DNA of 64,000 nt from Dehalococcoidia bacterium. Lineage in GTDB: Bacteria > Chloroflexota > Dehalococcoidia > Bin125. Location of the stretch: assembly GCA_022822855.1 (NCBI GenBank), contig JAJDYG010000016.1, forward strand, positions 1 to 64,000, in the 5' to 3' direction. A program made the translations under genes and the position numbers. The notes beneath the pieces were generated by a model. The model ran no database searches and had not been told where the DNA came from. It saw only the letters and a list, made by a program, of their open reading frames with translations. Below, one piece after another: positions 7,275-15,515 of this stretch (position 1 is the stretch's first letter; the number at the start of each line of letters is the position of its first letter).

Positions 7275-10102
7275 CTGCCGCCTCCACCACCACCTCCCGG
7301 CGGACCGCTTCCTAATCCTCCGTTCGCGCCTCCGCCGGGCAGCTGGGTCGCGCTGTAGGCAATGCCTTCGGCGTCGACGCCGACCAGCAGTGTTGCGCCA
7401 TCATCGAGTCCTGAGAGAATCTCGACATTCGTTCCGTCGTTCTCTCCGATCTGCACGGCGAGACGCTCCCAACCGCCGTCCTCGGTTGGCACAGCGACAT
7501 AGAAGGCTCCGTCAATCTGGCGTACGGCCGAGCTCGAGACGAGCACCGCATCGTCGCGCACCGCCGTCAGGATCGTGACCGTCGCGCTCATCCCGTCCAC
7601 CGGTAGCTGTCGATCGTCGCCGACCGCGGCGGTACCGCCGGCTGCGCCTCCGCCTCCTCCGCTGAACCGCGCGATCAGGGCGCGAAGCTGGTCGCGTTGC
7701 TGGTCGGTGATCTCGAAGTCCTCCGGCAGTTCGACTCCGCCGGGAAGCTCTTCATCATTCGCGATCGCGCGAACGACGTCCAGGACGCTGGTGCCCTCTG
7801 GCAAATCCAGGGACTGCAGCCAGGCCTGGAACCGTGCTGCCTGTTGGCGATCCACCGCCGCGTTCCCGCCGCCCTGGCCCTGTCCGTCCCGGTCGCCGGC
7901 CCGCTGCGGTTCTGGGACCGTGACGCCAAGCGCCTGCAGGTCGTCGCGGACCGCCTGGATTGCCAGCGGCGACAACACCGCAGCCTCAACCGCATAGGTG
8001 ACCACACCCTGATCGATGTTGGGGACGCGACTGATGGAACTGATCCGCACGGGGTACTGGGCGCCGTCAATCGCATCGAACGAGGCGACGCCGACCTGTA
8101 ACTCTTGCAGCTCGAAGATTTCCGCCTCGGTGACAGTCAGGTCAACCACGATTTGATTGCGGGTGCTAACGACGAAGGCCGTGGCGCCAGCCCCGATGCG
8201 GTCACCAAGCTCGATGTTCGCTTCCTCGACCACGCCGTCGAATGGCGCCTTGATCACCAGATCATCCATCGTGGCGAGCGCCTGCTCGTATGAGATTTCC
8301 GCCAGGCGTACGTTCTGTTCCTGCTGAGCGATGGTCGTTGCTGTTGGCCCATTGAGGAGTTCTTCGTGCCTGGCTTGCGCTTCTCGCAAGGAGGACTCAG
8401 CGCTGGCGAGCGCCAGTTGCGCTTCGAGAATGTCATCGTCGGTCGGCGGCTGCAGCAGCTCCGAGAGACGCGCCTCGGCAGCGTCACGGTTTGCCCGCGC
8501 TGCGGACAATGCCTGTTCGGCCTGGTAAAGATCGCTGGGGTCGACATCGCCGAGCAGATCATTCAATGATGATTGCGCTGCGGCTAGACCGGCGCGGGCG
8601 GCTGCGACCGCCTGTTCCGCCTGGAAGATGTCGTTGGGATCGGCCGGTTCGTCCAGTTCAGCGCGTTGAGCCTCAGCGGCGATCAGGCCGGCTGTGGCGG
8701 CCACGACCGCCTGTTCGGCCTGGAAGACGTCATCTTCGCTGGGCGGGCTGAGAAGCTCGTCCAGTCGCGCCTGGGCCGCTTCCAGCGCTGCGGTTGCCGC
8801 GGCGACGGACTCGGTCGCCTGGGCGAGTTCTTCTTCGTCCGGCACGCCGCTGAGATCGTCGAGTCGCGCCTCTGCCGCGACCAGAGCCGCCACCGCCGCT
8901 TCGTGTGAGTTGAGTGCTTGCTCCCAGGCAGCCTGCGCGTTGACCAAGTCTCTGGAACGCCGCTCGAGCGTGCTCCCGCTGTTCTCAGTCTTGGTTCTCA
9001 ACCGATCGATCTCCGACGGTGGCAAGGGAGGCGGCGCATCGCAGATCTCGGGCAGCACCACGATGTCGTCACAGAATCGTTCGTGCGCGAGTTCGAGCGC
9101 GTCTTCAGCGTCCTCGACGGCTTGCTCGGCCTGGCTGACCGGGTTTCTGGCCTGGACCGCGGCCGATCTTGCGCTCTCGATGTCGGCAATGCTCGGCTCG
9201 GTTGTCAGTCGCTGCAGCGCCTGTTGTGCGCTGGCGAGTTGGGAGGCGGCGGATGCCACGGCCTGCTCCGCCGATGCCAGCTCGGCGGGCGTCGGCTGGC
9301 CGATCAGATCATCCAGCGCTTCCTCGGCGTTGGATCTCTGCGTCGCCGCATTGGCCACGGCCTGGTCGGCCGATGCGGTTTCTCTCGATGTCGGTTCGTC
9401 GGTCAGGTCATCCAGAATCTCTTGCGTGGTCGAGAGCTGTGAGGCGGCGTTGGCGACGTCCTGCTGAGCTCTGGCCAGCGCGACGGGATCGACGTCGCCG
9501 GTGAGTTGGGCAAGCGCCTGCTCGGAGCTGGAGAGCTGGGACCGAGCGTTTGCGAGAGCTTGTTCCGCCGCCTCGACGGCGCTGGCGTCGGGTGGATCGT
9601 CGATCTGGTCAAGGGCCAGTTGCGCGCTCACGAGTTGCGCCTGGGCCGTCGCCAATGCCCGCTCGGAGGCGGCCAGCTCGGACGCTGCCGGACTCTCCAG
9701 CAGCTCTTCGAGTCGGAGCCGAGCGAGATTGAGTTGGACTTCTGCCGTCTCCAGTTGGCGCGCCGCGTCGCTGCCGTCCAACCTGGCGAGGATGTCGCCG
9801 GTTGACACATCGTCGCCGATCTCGACTTCGACTGCGGCGACCTCTCCTCCGACGGCGAAGCTGAGCGATGACGTCTGCGCCGCCGCAGCAGATCCGGAGA
9901 GTTCGACCGTGGTCGTGAGCTGGCCAGTCGTTGCGGTGACCCGCTGCGGCTCGAACACCGCGGCTTCTTCCTCGCCCCTGGTGAAGAGCCAGGCCAATAC
10001 GGCCGCGACCGCTATGGCGATGACCAACAACAGCACGATCCAACGGCGAGGACTTCGCCGACCGCGTACCAGGGCATCAATGTCAACGTCTTGAGTGCTC
10101 AC
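7271..10102 (-). CDS. HlyD/MacA-family efflux adaptor with an exceptionally long coiled coil
   Basis: 943 residues, over twice the usual adaptor length (about 350-450). The start is GTG. One membrane helix lies at 21-41. The first lipoyl half-motif lies around 70-115, and the second around 620-650 (VIKAPFDGVVEEANI). Between them are roughly 500 residues of alternating Ala/Gln/Leu/Glu helix built from imperfect units such as AEQAVAAA..GLAAAQ, separated by short P/D turns. A Cys-containing break (CDDIVVLPEICDAPP) lies near 345-365. A beta-barrel domain follows, then an insert with helical and Gly-rich parts (about 715-830), and a Gly-rich tail. The ATPase and permease genes follow directly. Inference: the coiled coil spans a thick or unusual cell envelope. 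Confidence 0.88.
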   Translation of the reverse strand: MSTQDVDIDALVRGRRSPRRWIVLLLVIAIAVAAVLAWLFTRGEEEAAVFEPQRVTATTGQLTTTVELSGSAAAAQTSSLSFAVGGEVAAVEVEIGDDVSTGDILARLDGSDAARQLETAEVQLNLARLRLEELLESPAASELAASERALATAQAQLVSAQLALDQIDDPPDASAVEAAEQALANARSQLSSSEQALAQLTGDVDPVALARAQQDVANAASQLSTTQEILDDLTDEPTSRETASADQAVANAATQRSNAEEALDDLIGQPTPAELASAEQAVASAASQLASAQQALQRLTTEPSIADIESARSAAVQARNPVSQAEQAVEDAEDALELAHERFCDDIVVLPEICDAPPPLPPSEIDRLRTKTENSGSTLERRSRDLVNAQAAWEQALNSHEAAVAALVAAEARLDDLSGVPDEEELAQATESVAAATAALEAAQARLDELLSPPSEDDVFQAEQAVVAATAGLIAAEAQRAELDEPADPNDIFQAEQAVAAARAGLAAAQSSLNDLLGDVDPSDLYQAEQALSAARANRDAAEARLSELLQPPTDDDILEAQLALASAESSLREAQARHEELLNGPTATTIAQQEQNVRLAEISYEQALATMDDLVIKAPFDGVVEEANIELGDRIGAGATAFVVSTRNQIVVDLTVTEAEIFELQELQVGVASFDAIDGAQYPVRISSISRVPNIDQGVVTYAVEAAVLSPLAIQAVRDDLQALGVTVPEPQRAGDRDGQGQGGGNAAVDRQQAARFQAWLQSLDLPEGTSVLDVVRAIANDEELPGGVELPEDFEITDQQRDQLRALIARFSGGGGGAAGGTAAVGDDRQLPVDGMSATVTILTAVRDDAVLVSSSAVRQIDGAFYVAVPTEDGGWERLAVQIGENDGTNVEILSGLDDGATLLVGVDAEGIAYSATQLPGGGANGGLGSGPPGGGGGGGR

Positions 10103-10259
10103 AGTCGGCCCGCCAGTTCAGTGCGCCGGGTCGTCAGGTATGGGGAGCGGGCGCAGACTCCCGCTCACTGAGGCGCAAGCTAGGGCCTTGACGTAAATCG
10201 CTCGTCAGCTGGGCATCATCTTCTGTCAACGGCTGGGCGGGGGCGCAGTGGATGATTGA

Positions 10260-11087
10260 TCAGCCGGTGAAGAGGCCTCCATCGGGGTGGAGAATTTGGC
10301 CGGTTATGTAGCTGGACTGGTCGCTGAGGAGGAAGAGGGAGGCTTCGGCGATATCTTCGGCCTCGCCGAGGCGGCCGAGAGGGACGAAACGCTCGAAGGC
10401 GGCGCGTCTGGCTTCGTCCTGCGAGAGCGCCATCGCCATTGGGGTGTCGATCACGCCTGGCGCGACGGTGTTGACTCTGATGTTGTGCGGGGCGAGTTCG
10501 AGGGCGAGGACTCGGGTGAGCATCCAGACGCCGGTCTTGGAGACGGAGTATTCCGCGTTTCCCGGCATCGGAATCTTGGCTGCGCCTGAAGAGATGTTGA
10601 CGATTGCGCCCCCCTCGCCCTGGGCGATCATGCGGCGCGCAACCGCTCGATTGGTCAGCATCACGCCGGTCATGTTGACCGAGAGCACTTTCTCCCAGTA
10701 TTCCACCGGCTTGTTGATGATGTAGCCCGCAGAGCGGTCGGGCGTGAGGTCAGCTTCCGTCAGCTCGCCGGAGACGTAGTCAGCGTGCAAGATTCCGGCG
10801 GCGGCGATGCAGAGGTCGATGCGGCCGAACTCGTCGACCGCGGCCTGTGCAGCGGCGTCGCAGTCGGCCTCGTGGGAGATGTCCGCGCCGACGTACACGG
10901 CCTGGCCGCCGGCGTCGGTGATTTGGCTAACGACATCGTCGCCGCGCGGGTCGTCGGGCAGGCCGACGACCGCGACGGCCGCGCCCTCGCGGGCCAGCCG
11001 GATCGCGGACTCGGCACCCATGCCGGAGGCTCCGCCTGTGACGAGGGCGACCTTGCCCTGGAAACGTTGCACTGCGGTGTTGGCCAT
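10260..11087 (-). CDS. Short-chain dehydrogenase/reductase, copy 2
   Basis: 275 residues, closely similar along its length to the SDR at 4377..5216, including TGGASGMG, CIAAAGI, the KPVEYWEKVL segment, catalytic YSVSK and the end GYITGQ-like SYITGQILHPDGG. It is the third gene of a minus-strand unit with the thiolase-like protein and the DUF35 protein (15 bp behind the latter). This context suggests it oxidises or reduces a hydroxyacyl-CoA or ketone intermediate handled by those two proteins; the actual substrate cannot be read from sequence. Confidence 0.88.
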   Translation of the reverse strand: MANTAVQRFQGKVALVTGGASGMGAESAIRLAREGAAVAVVGLPDDPRGDDVVSQITDAGGQAVYVGADISHEADCDAAAQAAVDEFGRIDLCIAAAGILHADYVSGELTEADLTPDRSAGYIINKPVEYWEKVLSVNMTGVMLTNRAVARRMIAQGEGGAIVNISSGAAKIPMPGNAEYSVSKTGVWMLTRVLALELAPHNIRVNTVAPGVIDTPMAMALSQDEARRAAFERFVPLGRLGEAEDIAEASLFLLSDQSSYITGQILHPDGGLFTG

Positions 11088-11102
11088 GACTGCGATCCGT
11101 TC

Positions 11103-11642
11103 CTAGACGCCGTTGACCTCCTGGGGGTAGCGCCAGGGCGCGTCCGGCTGTTCTCCGTCTTCGTCGAGCGTCCAGTGCGGGAGAGCCAGGCCATCGGCGA
11201 CGTCCGCGAACACGATTCGCATTCGCGAGCCGATGCCGACTTGCTTGACCAGATCGGGCGTGGCGAAGTTGCCGTCGGCGTCGACCAGGTTGCCGGCGAC
11301 CCGCAGTGCCTCGTGCTCGGTGGGGACGCCGGATTGGGTGTCGAGCTCGACCAGCAGGATCATGTAGGGCGCGCGCTCGCGGAAGGCGGGCTGAATGGCG
11401 TGGTGAACCTCGCCGTAGGAGTGGACCGTGCCGCGCGCGTCAACCGGCACCCAGTTGAACTCGCGTCCCGAGCACCAGGGGCAGGCCGTGCCCGGCGGGT
11501 AGCGGATCAGTCCGCAGTCCTCGTTGGCGCACTGCTGCAGGTGGAAGTCGTGGTCGGCGCAGTGTTGGAAGTAGGCCAGGTTCTCCTGGTCGAGGTCGAG
11601 AACGGTGAGGGTCATTCCCAGGTAATCGCCCTGCGGCATCAT
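11103..11642 (-). CDS. Zn-ribbon/OB-fold (DUF35) acyl-CoA-associated protein
   Basis: 179 residues. A rubredoxin-like zinc ribbon is shown by Cys38, Cys43, Cys54 and Cys57 (C-x4-C and CPWC), followed by an OB-fold (about 65-165, with GTVHSYGEVHH and SRMRIVF). Proteins of this family bind acyl-CoA and form complexes with thiolase-like partners; in steroid side-chain degradation ChsH2 DUF35 domains pair with the Ltp2 aldolase. Here it sits 40 bp downstream of a thiolase-like gene with a changed active site, the same pairing. Function is inferred from family and context. Confidence 0.85.
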   Translation of the reverse strand: MMPQGDYLGMTLTVLDLDQENLAYFQHCADHDFHLQQCANEDCGLIRYPPGTACPWCSGREFNWVPVDARGTVHSYGEVHHAIQPAFRERAPYMILLVELDTQSGVPTEHEALRVAGNLVDADGNFATPDLVKQVGIGSRMRIVFADVADGLALPHWTLDEDGEQPDAPWRYPQEVNGV

Positions 11643-11682
11643 CGGCTCCTGTTCGGTTTCGTCGTTGTTCGTCAGTTCCGCT

Positions 11683-12945
11683 CTAGCCCTTGCGCATGAT
11701 CAGCGAAGATCCAGTGCCGGGCATGGCCCAGCCGAGGTTCTGCGTGATCTCGACATCGGGGACCTGGCGGCAGCCACCGCCCGCCGAGGGTTCGGCGTAG
11801 TTGAACGTGTGCTGCTTGTTACCATTGCCGTCGACCGGGCAATAGTCGTCGACCTGGCCGCGGAGCTGGCGCACGTTCTCGATGATCATGTTCATTCCGT
11901 GCGTGTAGCCCTCGCAGAGGTGTCCGCCGGAGGTGTTGTTGGGCCGCTCGCCCCCGAGGCGCATGATGCCGGAGGAGACGTAGTCGCCGCCCTCGCCCTT
12001 CTCGCAGAAGCCGTAGTCCTCGAGCTGGAGCATCGAGGTGAAGGTGAAGGCGTCGTAAGCGCCGGTGCACTGGATGTCCTGGGGACCGAGTCCGGCGTTG
12101 CGGTAGATCAGGTCCTTGATGTAGTAGCCGGCGACGGTCGAGATCGGACCGTGCTGGAAGTGCATGTCGATGCGCGGCTTGCAGACGCGGCCGGCCACGC
12201 CGAGGATGCGGGCGGGGGTATTGGCGTAGTCGTAGGCCTTGTCGACCGAGGTGACGATCAGCGCCGTGGCGTTGTCCGTCTCGACGCAGCAATCGAGCAG
12301 GTGCAGCGGTTTGCAGATCATGCGCGAGTTGACGACGTCTTCGACCGTGACTCGCTGCTTGTAGTAGGCCTTGGGATTGTTCGAGGCGTGCTCGGAGTGG
12401 ATCACCTTGACCATCGCGACCTGCTCGGGGGTGGTCCCGTAGTCGTACATATGGCGCATGAAGGTGGGCGAGAAGTTCTGTCCTGCCGAGAACCAGCCAT
12501 AGGCGGCTGAGTGCAGCGCGTCGCCGCCGACCGGCACCGAGGCTCGAGCGCCGGTGCCGCCGATTCTGACCTGCGAGTAGCCGTTCATCGAACGGAAGAC
12601 GACGACGGTCTCGCACATTCCCGCTTCGATCGCGCCGATGGCGAGTCCGATCAGGGCTTCGGACGACGAGCCGCCGCCCTGTACGTCCATGTAGAAGTTG
12701 AGCCGGATGCCCAAGTCGCCGGCGAGCATCGGCGATGCCGTTGAGTCGTTGCCGGAGTAAGACATCATTCCGTCGATCTCGGAGGCGGGTATACCCGCGT
12801 CGTCCATCGCGTTCTTGATCGCCCAGGTGCCGAGGGCGCGGGTGGTCATGCCCGAGCCACGGGTGTAGGTCGTCTCGCCGACGCCGATGATGGCGTACTT
12901 GTCGCGCAGGTACTTGCCTGCTGTCGCATCAATGTCGGTGGTCAC
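11683..12945 (-). CDS. Thiolase-superfamily protein lacking the nucleophilic cysteine (Ltp2-like aldolase candidate)
   Basis: 420 residues with the SCP2-thiolase/lipid-transfer fold: N-terminal IIGVGETTYTR, CoA-loop region, and the C-terminal GGHLCEGYTHG block. At the position of the reactive cysteine of true thiolases the sequence is VQGGGSSSEAL (residues 88-98), so no cysteine is present. The segment GAYDAFTFT carries the Tyr found in Ltp2-type retro-aldolases. With the adjacent DUF35 protein this supports an acyl-CoA aldolase or lyase rather than a thiolase. It is the first gene of the thiolase-DUF35-SDR unit. Confidence 0.8.
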   Translation of the reverse strand: MTTDIDATAGKYLRDKYAIIGVGETTYTRGSGMTTRALGTWAIKNAMDDAGIPASEIDGMMSYSGNDSTASPMLAGDLGIRLNFYMDVQGGGSSSEALIGLAIGAIEAGMCETVVVFRSMNGYSQVRIGGTGARASVPVGGDALHSAAYGWFSAGQNFSPTFMRHMYDYGTTPEQVAMVKVIHSEHASNNPKAYYKQRVTVEDVVNSRMICKPLHLLDCCVETDNATALIVTSVDKAYDYANTPARILGVAGRVCKPRIDMHFQHGPISTVAGYYIKDLIYRNAGLGPQDIQCTGAYDAFTFTSMLQLEDYGFCEKGEGGDYVSSGIMRLGGERPNNTSGGHLCEGYTHGMNMIIENVRQLRGQVDDYCPVDGNGNKQHTFNYAEPSAGGGCRQVPDVEITQNLGWAMPGTGSSLIMRKG

Positions 12946-13161
12946 CGCCTGCTCCTCTCAAGAACGTCACGTGAAATCCGCTGATGCCGTCAACATCGGG
13001 CGGAACGTGGGCAGTCTAGGGCCTGTTCAGACGTCGGCTCCTTTCTCGTGGGCCGGCAGTCAACCGAGCGGCGATCGGATCGACGGGAGGGATGTTCGTC
13101 GAGAATTGTGGCTGGATTGCGCGAGTATGGCGCTGTGGGCGTGAAATTCTGGCATTGGGTT

Positions 13162-13221
13162 GTCAGAGTTGGTCAGATCTGGTCAGATTCTGTCTGGGTT
13201 TGGGCAGATTCGGCCAGATTG
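13162..13221. repeat. Six imperfect 10-bp direct repeats
   Basis: Consecutive 10-mers read GTCAGAGTTG, GTCAGATCTG, GTCAGATTCT, GTCTGGGTTT, GGGCAGATTC, GGCCAGATTG. The period equals one helical turn, so every unit faces the same side of the DNA. It lies about 220 bp upstream of the thiolase-like gene start. A cooperative regulator site is possible; a decayed tandem repeat is the alternative. Confidence 0.55.
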
Positions 13222-13328
13222 TGTTGGCGAGTCGCTACGCACTGCTCGGTGATGTCAGATGGTCTGATCGGGTTCATGATGCGCCCCTGAGTGGTTGAAT
13301 GCTGCTGGATATCGCTCATCGTATTCGC

Positions 13329-13340
13329 ACGAACGTTCGT
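13329..13340. promoter_or_regulatory. Perfect 12-bp palindrome, possible operator
   Basis: ACGAACGTTCGT is self-complementary and lies in the intergenic region upstream of the thiolase-like gene (minus strand). Such sites are typical for TetR-type dimers. No regulator gene is adjacent. Confidence 0.3.
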
Positions 13341-13407
13341 TGACGTGGGCGTGATGTGTCGAGGTCAACGGTCGGCGGGAGGCGAGGTCGTCTCAGGGGG
13401 GGCTCAC

Positions 13408-13426
13408 CCCCGTGTCAAGCACGGGG
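13408..13426 (+). repeat. Dispersed palindrome, copy 2
   Basis: CCCCGTG / CACGGGG around TCAAG, identical in core to copies at 667, 27541 and 27686. The flanks differ (no CTCTGG upstream). Confidence 0.75.
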
Positions 13427-13532
13427 CGGGCCTTTCTCTGAGGTCTCTGAGGAGACCTGTGCGTGGATCGGCTCGCCTCCGCGTCCGTCTCGACGGGCGG
13501 GGACGCGCGGAAGCCTGGAGTCGGTTGGCCCC

Positions 13533-13574
13533 CAGAAAAAAAGAAAACGCGGAAAGAAAGAGAACGGAGGCGGG
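13533..13574 (-). other. Pyrimidine-rich 3' tract shared with a second small gene
   Basis: Directly after the stop of the small minus-strand gene the transcript would read a C/T-rich run containing a T-run flanked by CTTT (plus strand CAGAAAAAAAGAAA). The same tract with the same orientation follows the small gene at 23204..23410. It could be a transcript-end signal without a strong hairpin. Confidence 0.5.
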
Positions 13575-13880
13575 TTACAGGGGGTCGTCGTCTTCCTCAG
13601 CGGCGTCGTCTTGCTGCGTGGTGGTCGGATCGGCGGCATCGAAGGAGGGCAGACTGAGTGAGCCTGCGCGGTCGTAGAGGTCTCGGAGAAGGTGTCGGGC
13701 GTGCTCGTAGGGGTTGGCTGCGGCGAGCATTTGTTGGGCGAGCCGGGCACGTTCAGTGCCCGGAGTGGGTTCGCGGGCGAGAGCGCAAGCTGCGGCGACC
13801 CGGACATGAGGCGGGTACGGCGCGTCGGCGCGTCGGGCGAGGTTGTTGAGGACAGATCGGTAGTGGAACGGGTTCGGCAT
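13575..13880 (-). CDS. Small acidic-tailed protein of unknown function (A)
   Basis: 101 residues. The ATG at 13880 is preceded by AAGGAG at good spacing; earlier in-frame residues are Pro-rich and overlap repeats. The body is helical (FHYRSVLNNLARRA, a run RARLAQQML, YEHARHLLRDLYDRAG). The tail is acidic and ends EEDDDPL. A second small protein (23204..23410) ends EEEDEPL and shares an upstream element and a downstream tract. I know no family. A compact helical DNA- or RNA-associated protein is one possibility, unsupported by a motif. Confidence 0.65.
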   Translation of the reverse strand: MPNPFHYRSVLNNLARRADAPYPPHVRVAAACALAREPTPGTERARLAQQMLAAANPYEHARHLLRDLYDRAGSLSLPSFDAADPTTTQQDDAAEEDDDPL

Positions 13881-13917
13881 CTGGGGGACTCCTTGCTGGT
13901 AGGGCCGTACTTGTGTT

Positions 13918-13933
13918 CTTATCGTATGCAGAA
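13918..13933 (-). promoter_or_regulatory. Upstream element shared by the two small acidic-tail genes (copy A)
   Basis: On the minus strand TTCTGCATACGATAAG lies 38 bp before the ATG at 13880. Copy B, TTCTGATACAGTAAG, lies 36 bp before the ATG at 23410. TACGAT/TACAGT could be the -10 hexamer. Equal position and orientation argue for a functional promoter or operator. Confidence 0.5.
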
Positions 13934-14060
13934 TGGGCGGCGGTTGGTGGGAGGACCACGCGGGGTGTGTTGCGTGGGTTGCCTCGGTTTGGGGTTCTCG
14001 GGGAGCGAGGGGGTGTTGCTGAGAAGGAGGGTGTTGCCTCAACGGAGTTGGTCGCTCTGG

Positions 14061-14082
14061 GCCCCGCGTCGGGGCGCGGGGC
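14061..14082 (+). repeat. Dispersed palindrome, copy 3 (compensated variant)
   Basis: GCCCCGCG / CGCGGGGC with a 6-nt loop, preceded by CTCTGG as in copies 1 and 5 and followed by ATCGGAAG as in copy 1. Relative to copy 1, both arms changed together so that pairing is kept. Confidence 0.7.
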
Positions 14083-14214
14083 ATCGGAAGGCGAGGCATC
14101 GGAGGTGGGGGTGGGGTTGTGCGCGGTCTTCTGGGGGAGTGGGGATGTAGTGAATGTCGACCTATCCTGCGGAGAGCCAAGACGAGATACGTATCCGTTC
14201 GACAGGAACCCGAC

Positions 14215-14970
14215 ATGTCCGACGCTCTGACCGATGCTCAAGTCAAGGAAGCCGCCGACTTTCTCGATGAGGCAACCGCCAACGGTTTGCCCTTGCCCGC
14301 GATTCCCGAGTCCTGCCGCCCGCAGACCGCCGACGACGGCGGCCGCATCTACTGGGAACGCTGGTCGCGCAACCCGCGACCGGCTGTCGCCTGGAAGGCG
14401 GCGGTGATTGGCGACGACATGGTGCTTGCGCCGTTCTTCGATGGCATGGTGATGGACTCGCCCGCCTCGATTCCCGGCGACACCTTTGTCAACTGCATCC
14501 TCGAGGCCGAGGTGGCGTTCCGGCTGGGCCGGGATTTTGCGCCGAGCGGCGGCGGCCACAGCGAAGAAGACGTGCTCGGCGGAGTTTCCAACGCCTACAT
14601 CGTGATCGAAGCGCCGAACAGTCGCTTTGACGGCGGCGCGCCCATGCCCAGTATGGCGGCGGACGGAGTGGGGAATGAGGCGCTGATCATCGGTCCCGAG
14701 ATCGACGACTGGCAGTCGAAGGAACTCGTTGCGCTTGACTGCGAGATCCTGATCAATGGCGAGAGTGTCGCCGAGGGCCGCGACGGCCGGCCCAATCCGA
14801 CGGAGGTGCTGGTGGCGACGGTGAACGAGATCAACAACCGGGGAATGACGGTCTCGGCGGGTGAGGTGATCACGACCGGCGCCGCGGCGATCCACGTGCC
14901 GGGTCTGGCGGGTCAGGAAGTGACGATTCGGTTTGCGGGCATTGGGGATGTGGAGTTGAGCCTGACTTAG
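14215..14970 (+). CDS. FAH-superfamily hydratase/decarboxylase (2-keto-4-pentenoate hydratase-like)
   Basis: 251 residues. The chosen ATG (14215) opens MSDALTDAQVKEAADFL, the helical start typical of MhpD-type hydratases; the in-frame upstream extension is not family-like. The metal-site region appears as FVNCILEAEVAFRLG with paired Glu residues, and the C-terminal GEVITTGAAAIHVPG matches the loop that closes the site. The family hydrates or decarboxylates 2-oxo-dienoates from aromatic meta-cleavage, or related 2-oxo acids. It stands alone between repeats, so the pathway is not defined by context. Confidence 0.8.
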   Translation: MSDALTDAQVKEAADFLDEATANGLPLPAIPESCRPQTADDGGRIYWERWSRNPRPAVAWKAAVIGDDMVLAPFFDGMVMDSPASIPGDTFVNCILEAEVAFRLGRDFAPSGGGHSEEDVLGGVSNAYIVIEAPNSRFDGGAPMPSMAADGVGNEALIIGPEIDDWQSKELVALDCEILINGESVAEGRDGRPNPTEVLVATVNEINNRGMTVSAGEVITTGAAAIHVPGLAGQEVTIRFAGIGDVELSLT

Positions 14971-14974
14971 AGGG

Positions 14975-15023
14975 GTGGCCCCTCTGCCTTCGGCATCTCC
15001 CCCCGCAGAGCGGGGGGAGAGGA
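14975..15023. repeat. Bipartite hairpin element between convergent genes
   Basis: GCC TTC GGC, then ATCT, then CCCCCCGC AGA GCGGGGGG. It has the same order of small hairpin, ATCT spacer and large hairpin as the 45-bp elements at 23544, 23716 and 24171, with different stem bases. It lies 5 bp after one gene and 11 bp before the end of the next, so it may end both transcripts. Confidence 0.6.
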
Positions 15024-15033
15024 GGGGAGGGCG

Positions 15034-15327
15034 CTACTCGACGCGGCCGATGCCGTCGACCTTCCAGAGGCCCTCGACCTCGATCCACTGGGTGAAGATC
15101 GTTCCTTCTCCGTCGTCGCCGCGGAAGGTGATGTGGAGCAGGTTGTCTCCCTGATCAGCGATCTCGTACTCGTCCGATCCCTGAGCAGAGTCGGGCTGGG
15201 CCTGCAGGGCCATCGCCTGACCGATGCCGACGGGCGTAAAGACCGGCATGAGACCGGCGATGTTGTTGGCGACGAGGTCCTGGGCAAACTGGTCGGCGGT
15301 CTGCAGCAGGTCGGCGGAATCGGTCAT
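15034..15327 (-). CDS. Small SnoaL/NTF2-like protein
   Basis: 97 residues from the ATG at 15327. Two N-terminal helices (ADQFAQDLVANNIAGLMPVFT) are followed by an alternating beta pattern with an aromatic strand (TIFTQWIEVEGLWKVDGIGRVE), which fits the cone-shaped NTF2-like fold. That fold serves small enzymes and binding proteins; no catalytic residue pattern is clear. It is divergent from the ABC ATPase gene at 15516. Confidence 0.5.
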   Translation of the reverse strand: MTDSADLLQTADQFAQDLVANNIAGLMPVFTPVGIGQAMALQAQPDSAQGSDEYEIADQGDNLLHITFRGDDGEGTIFTQWIEVEGLWKVDGIGRVE

Positions 15328-15515
15328 CGGTGTTGCTCCACTGTCGGCTTCTGAGCTGAACGGACTTGCGTAAGCGCCCGGTACGCGGTTCGTTTGCGTC
15401 TTGCCACGCAATCGACAGATGCGTCCGGATGGAGGCTCAGCCTACAGGCAGGGAAGATAGGCTGAGTCGGAGTCGCGCCGCGATTCGTCCTTCGCGGCGG
15501 CGACGGGAGGCGAAG

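Larger units (their letters stand above)
12946..13574. other. Intergenic region with phased repeats, a palindrome and a REP copy
   Basis: The 629-bp region has no convincing gene. It contains a lone IS-end-like sequence (from 13019), a 10-bp phased repeat (13162-13221), the perfect palindrome ACGAACGTTCGT (13329-13340), a REP-like palindrome (13408-13426) and an A/G-rich tract (13533-13574) that follows the small minus-strand gene ending at 13575. Short open frames on the plus strand run through these repeats and are not credible. Confidence 0.65.
13881..14214. other. Divergent intergenic region
   Basis: It separates the small minus-strand gene from the plus-strand hydratase. It holds the shared upstream element (13918-13933) and a variant palindrome (14061-14082). 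I see no further gene. Confidence 0.6.

Noticed and set aside
13019..13035. TA-GGGCCTGTTCAGACG resembling one end of the IS5 element
   Set aside because: No matching second end was found within a plausible distance, so it is at most a solo end or chance match.
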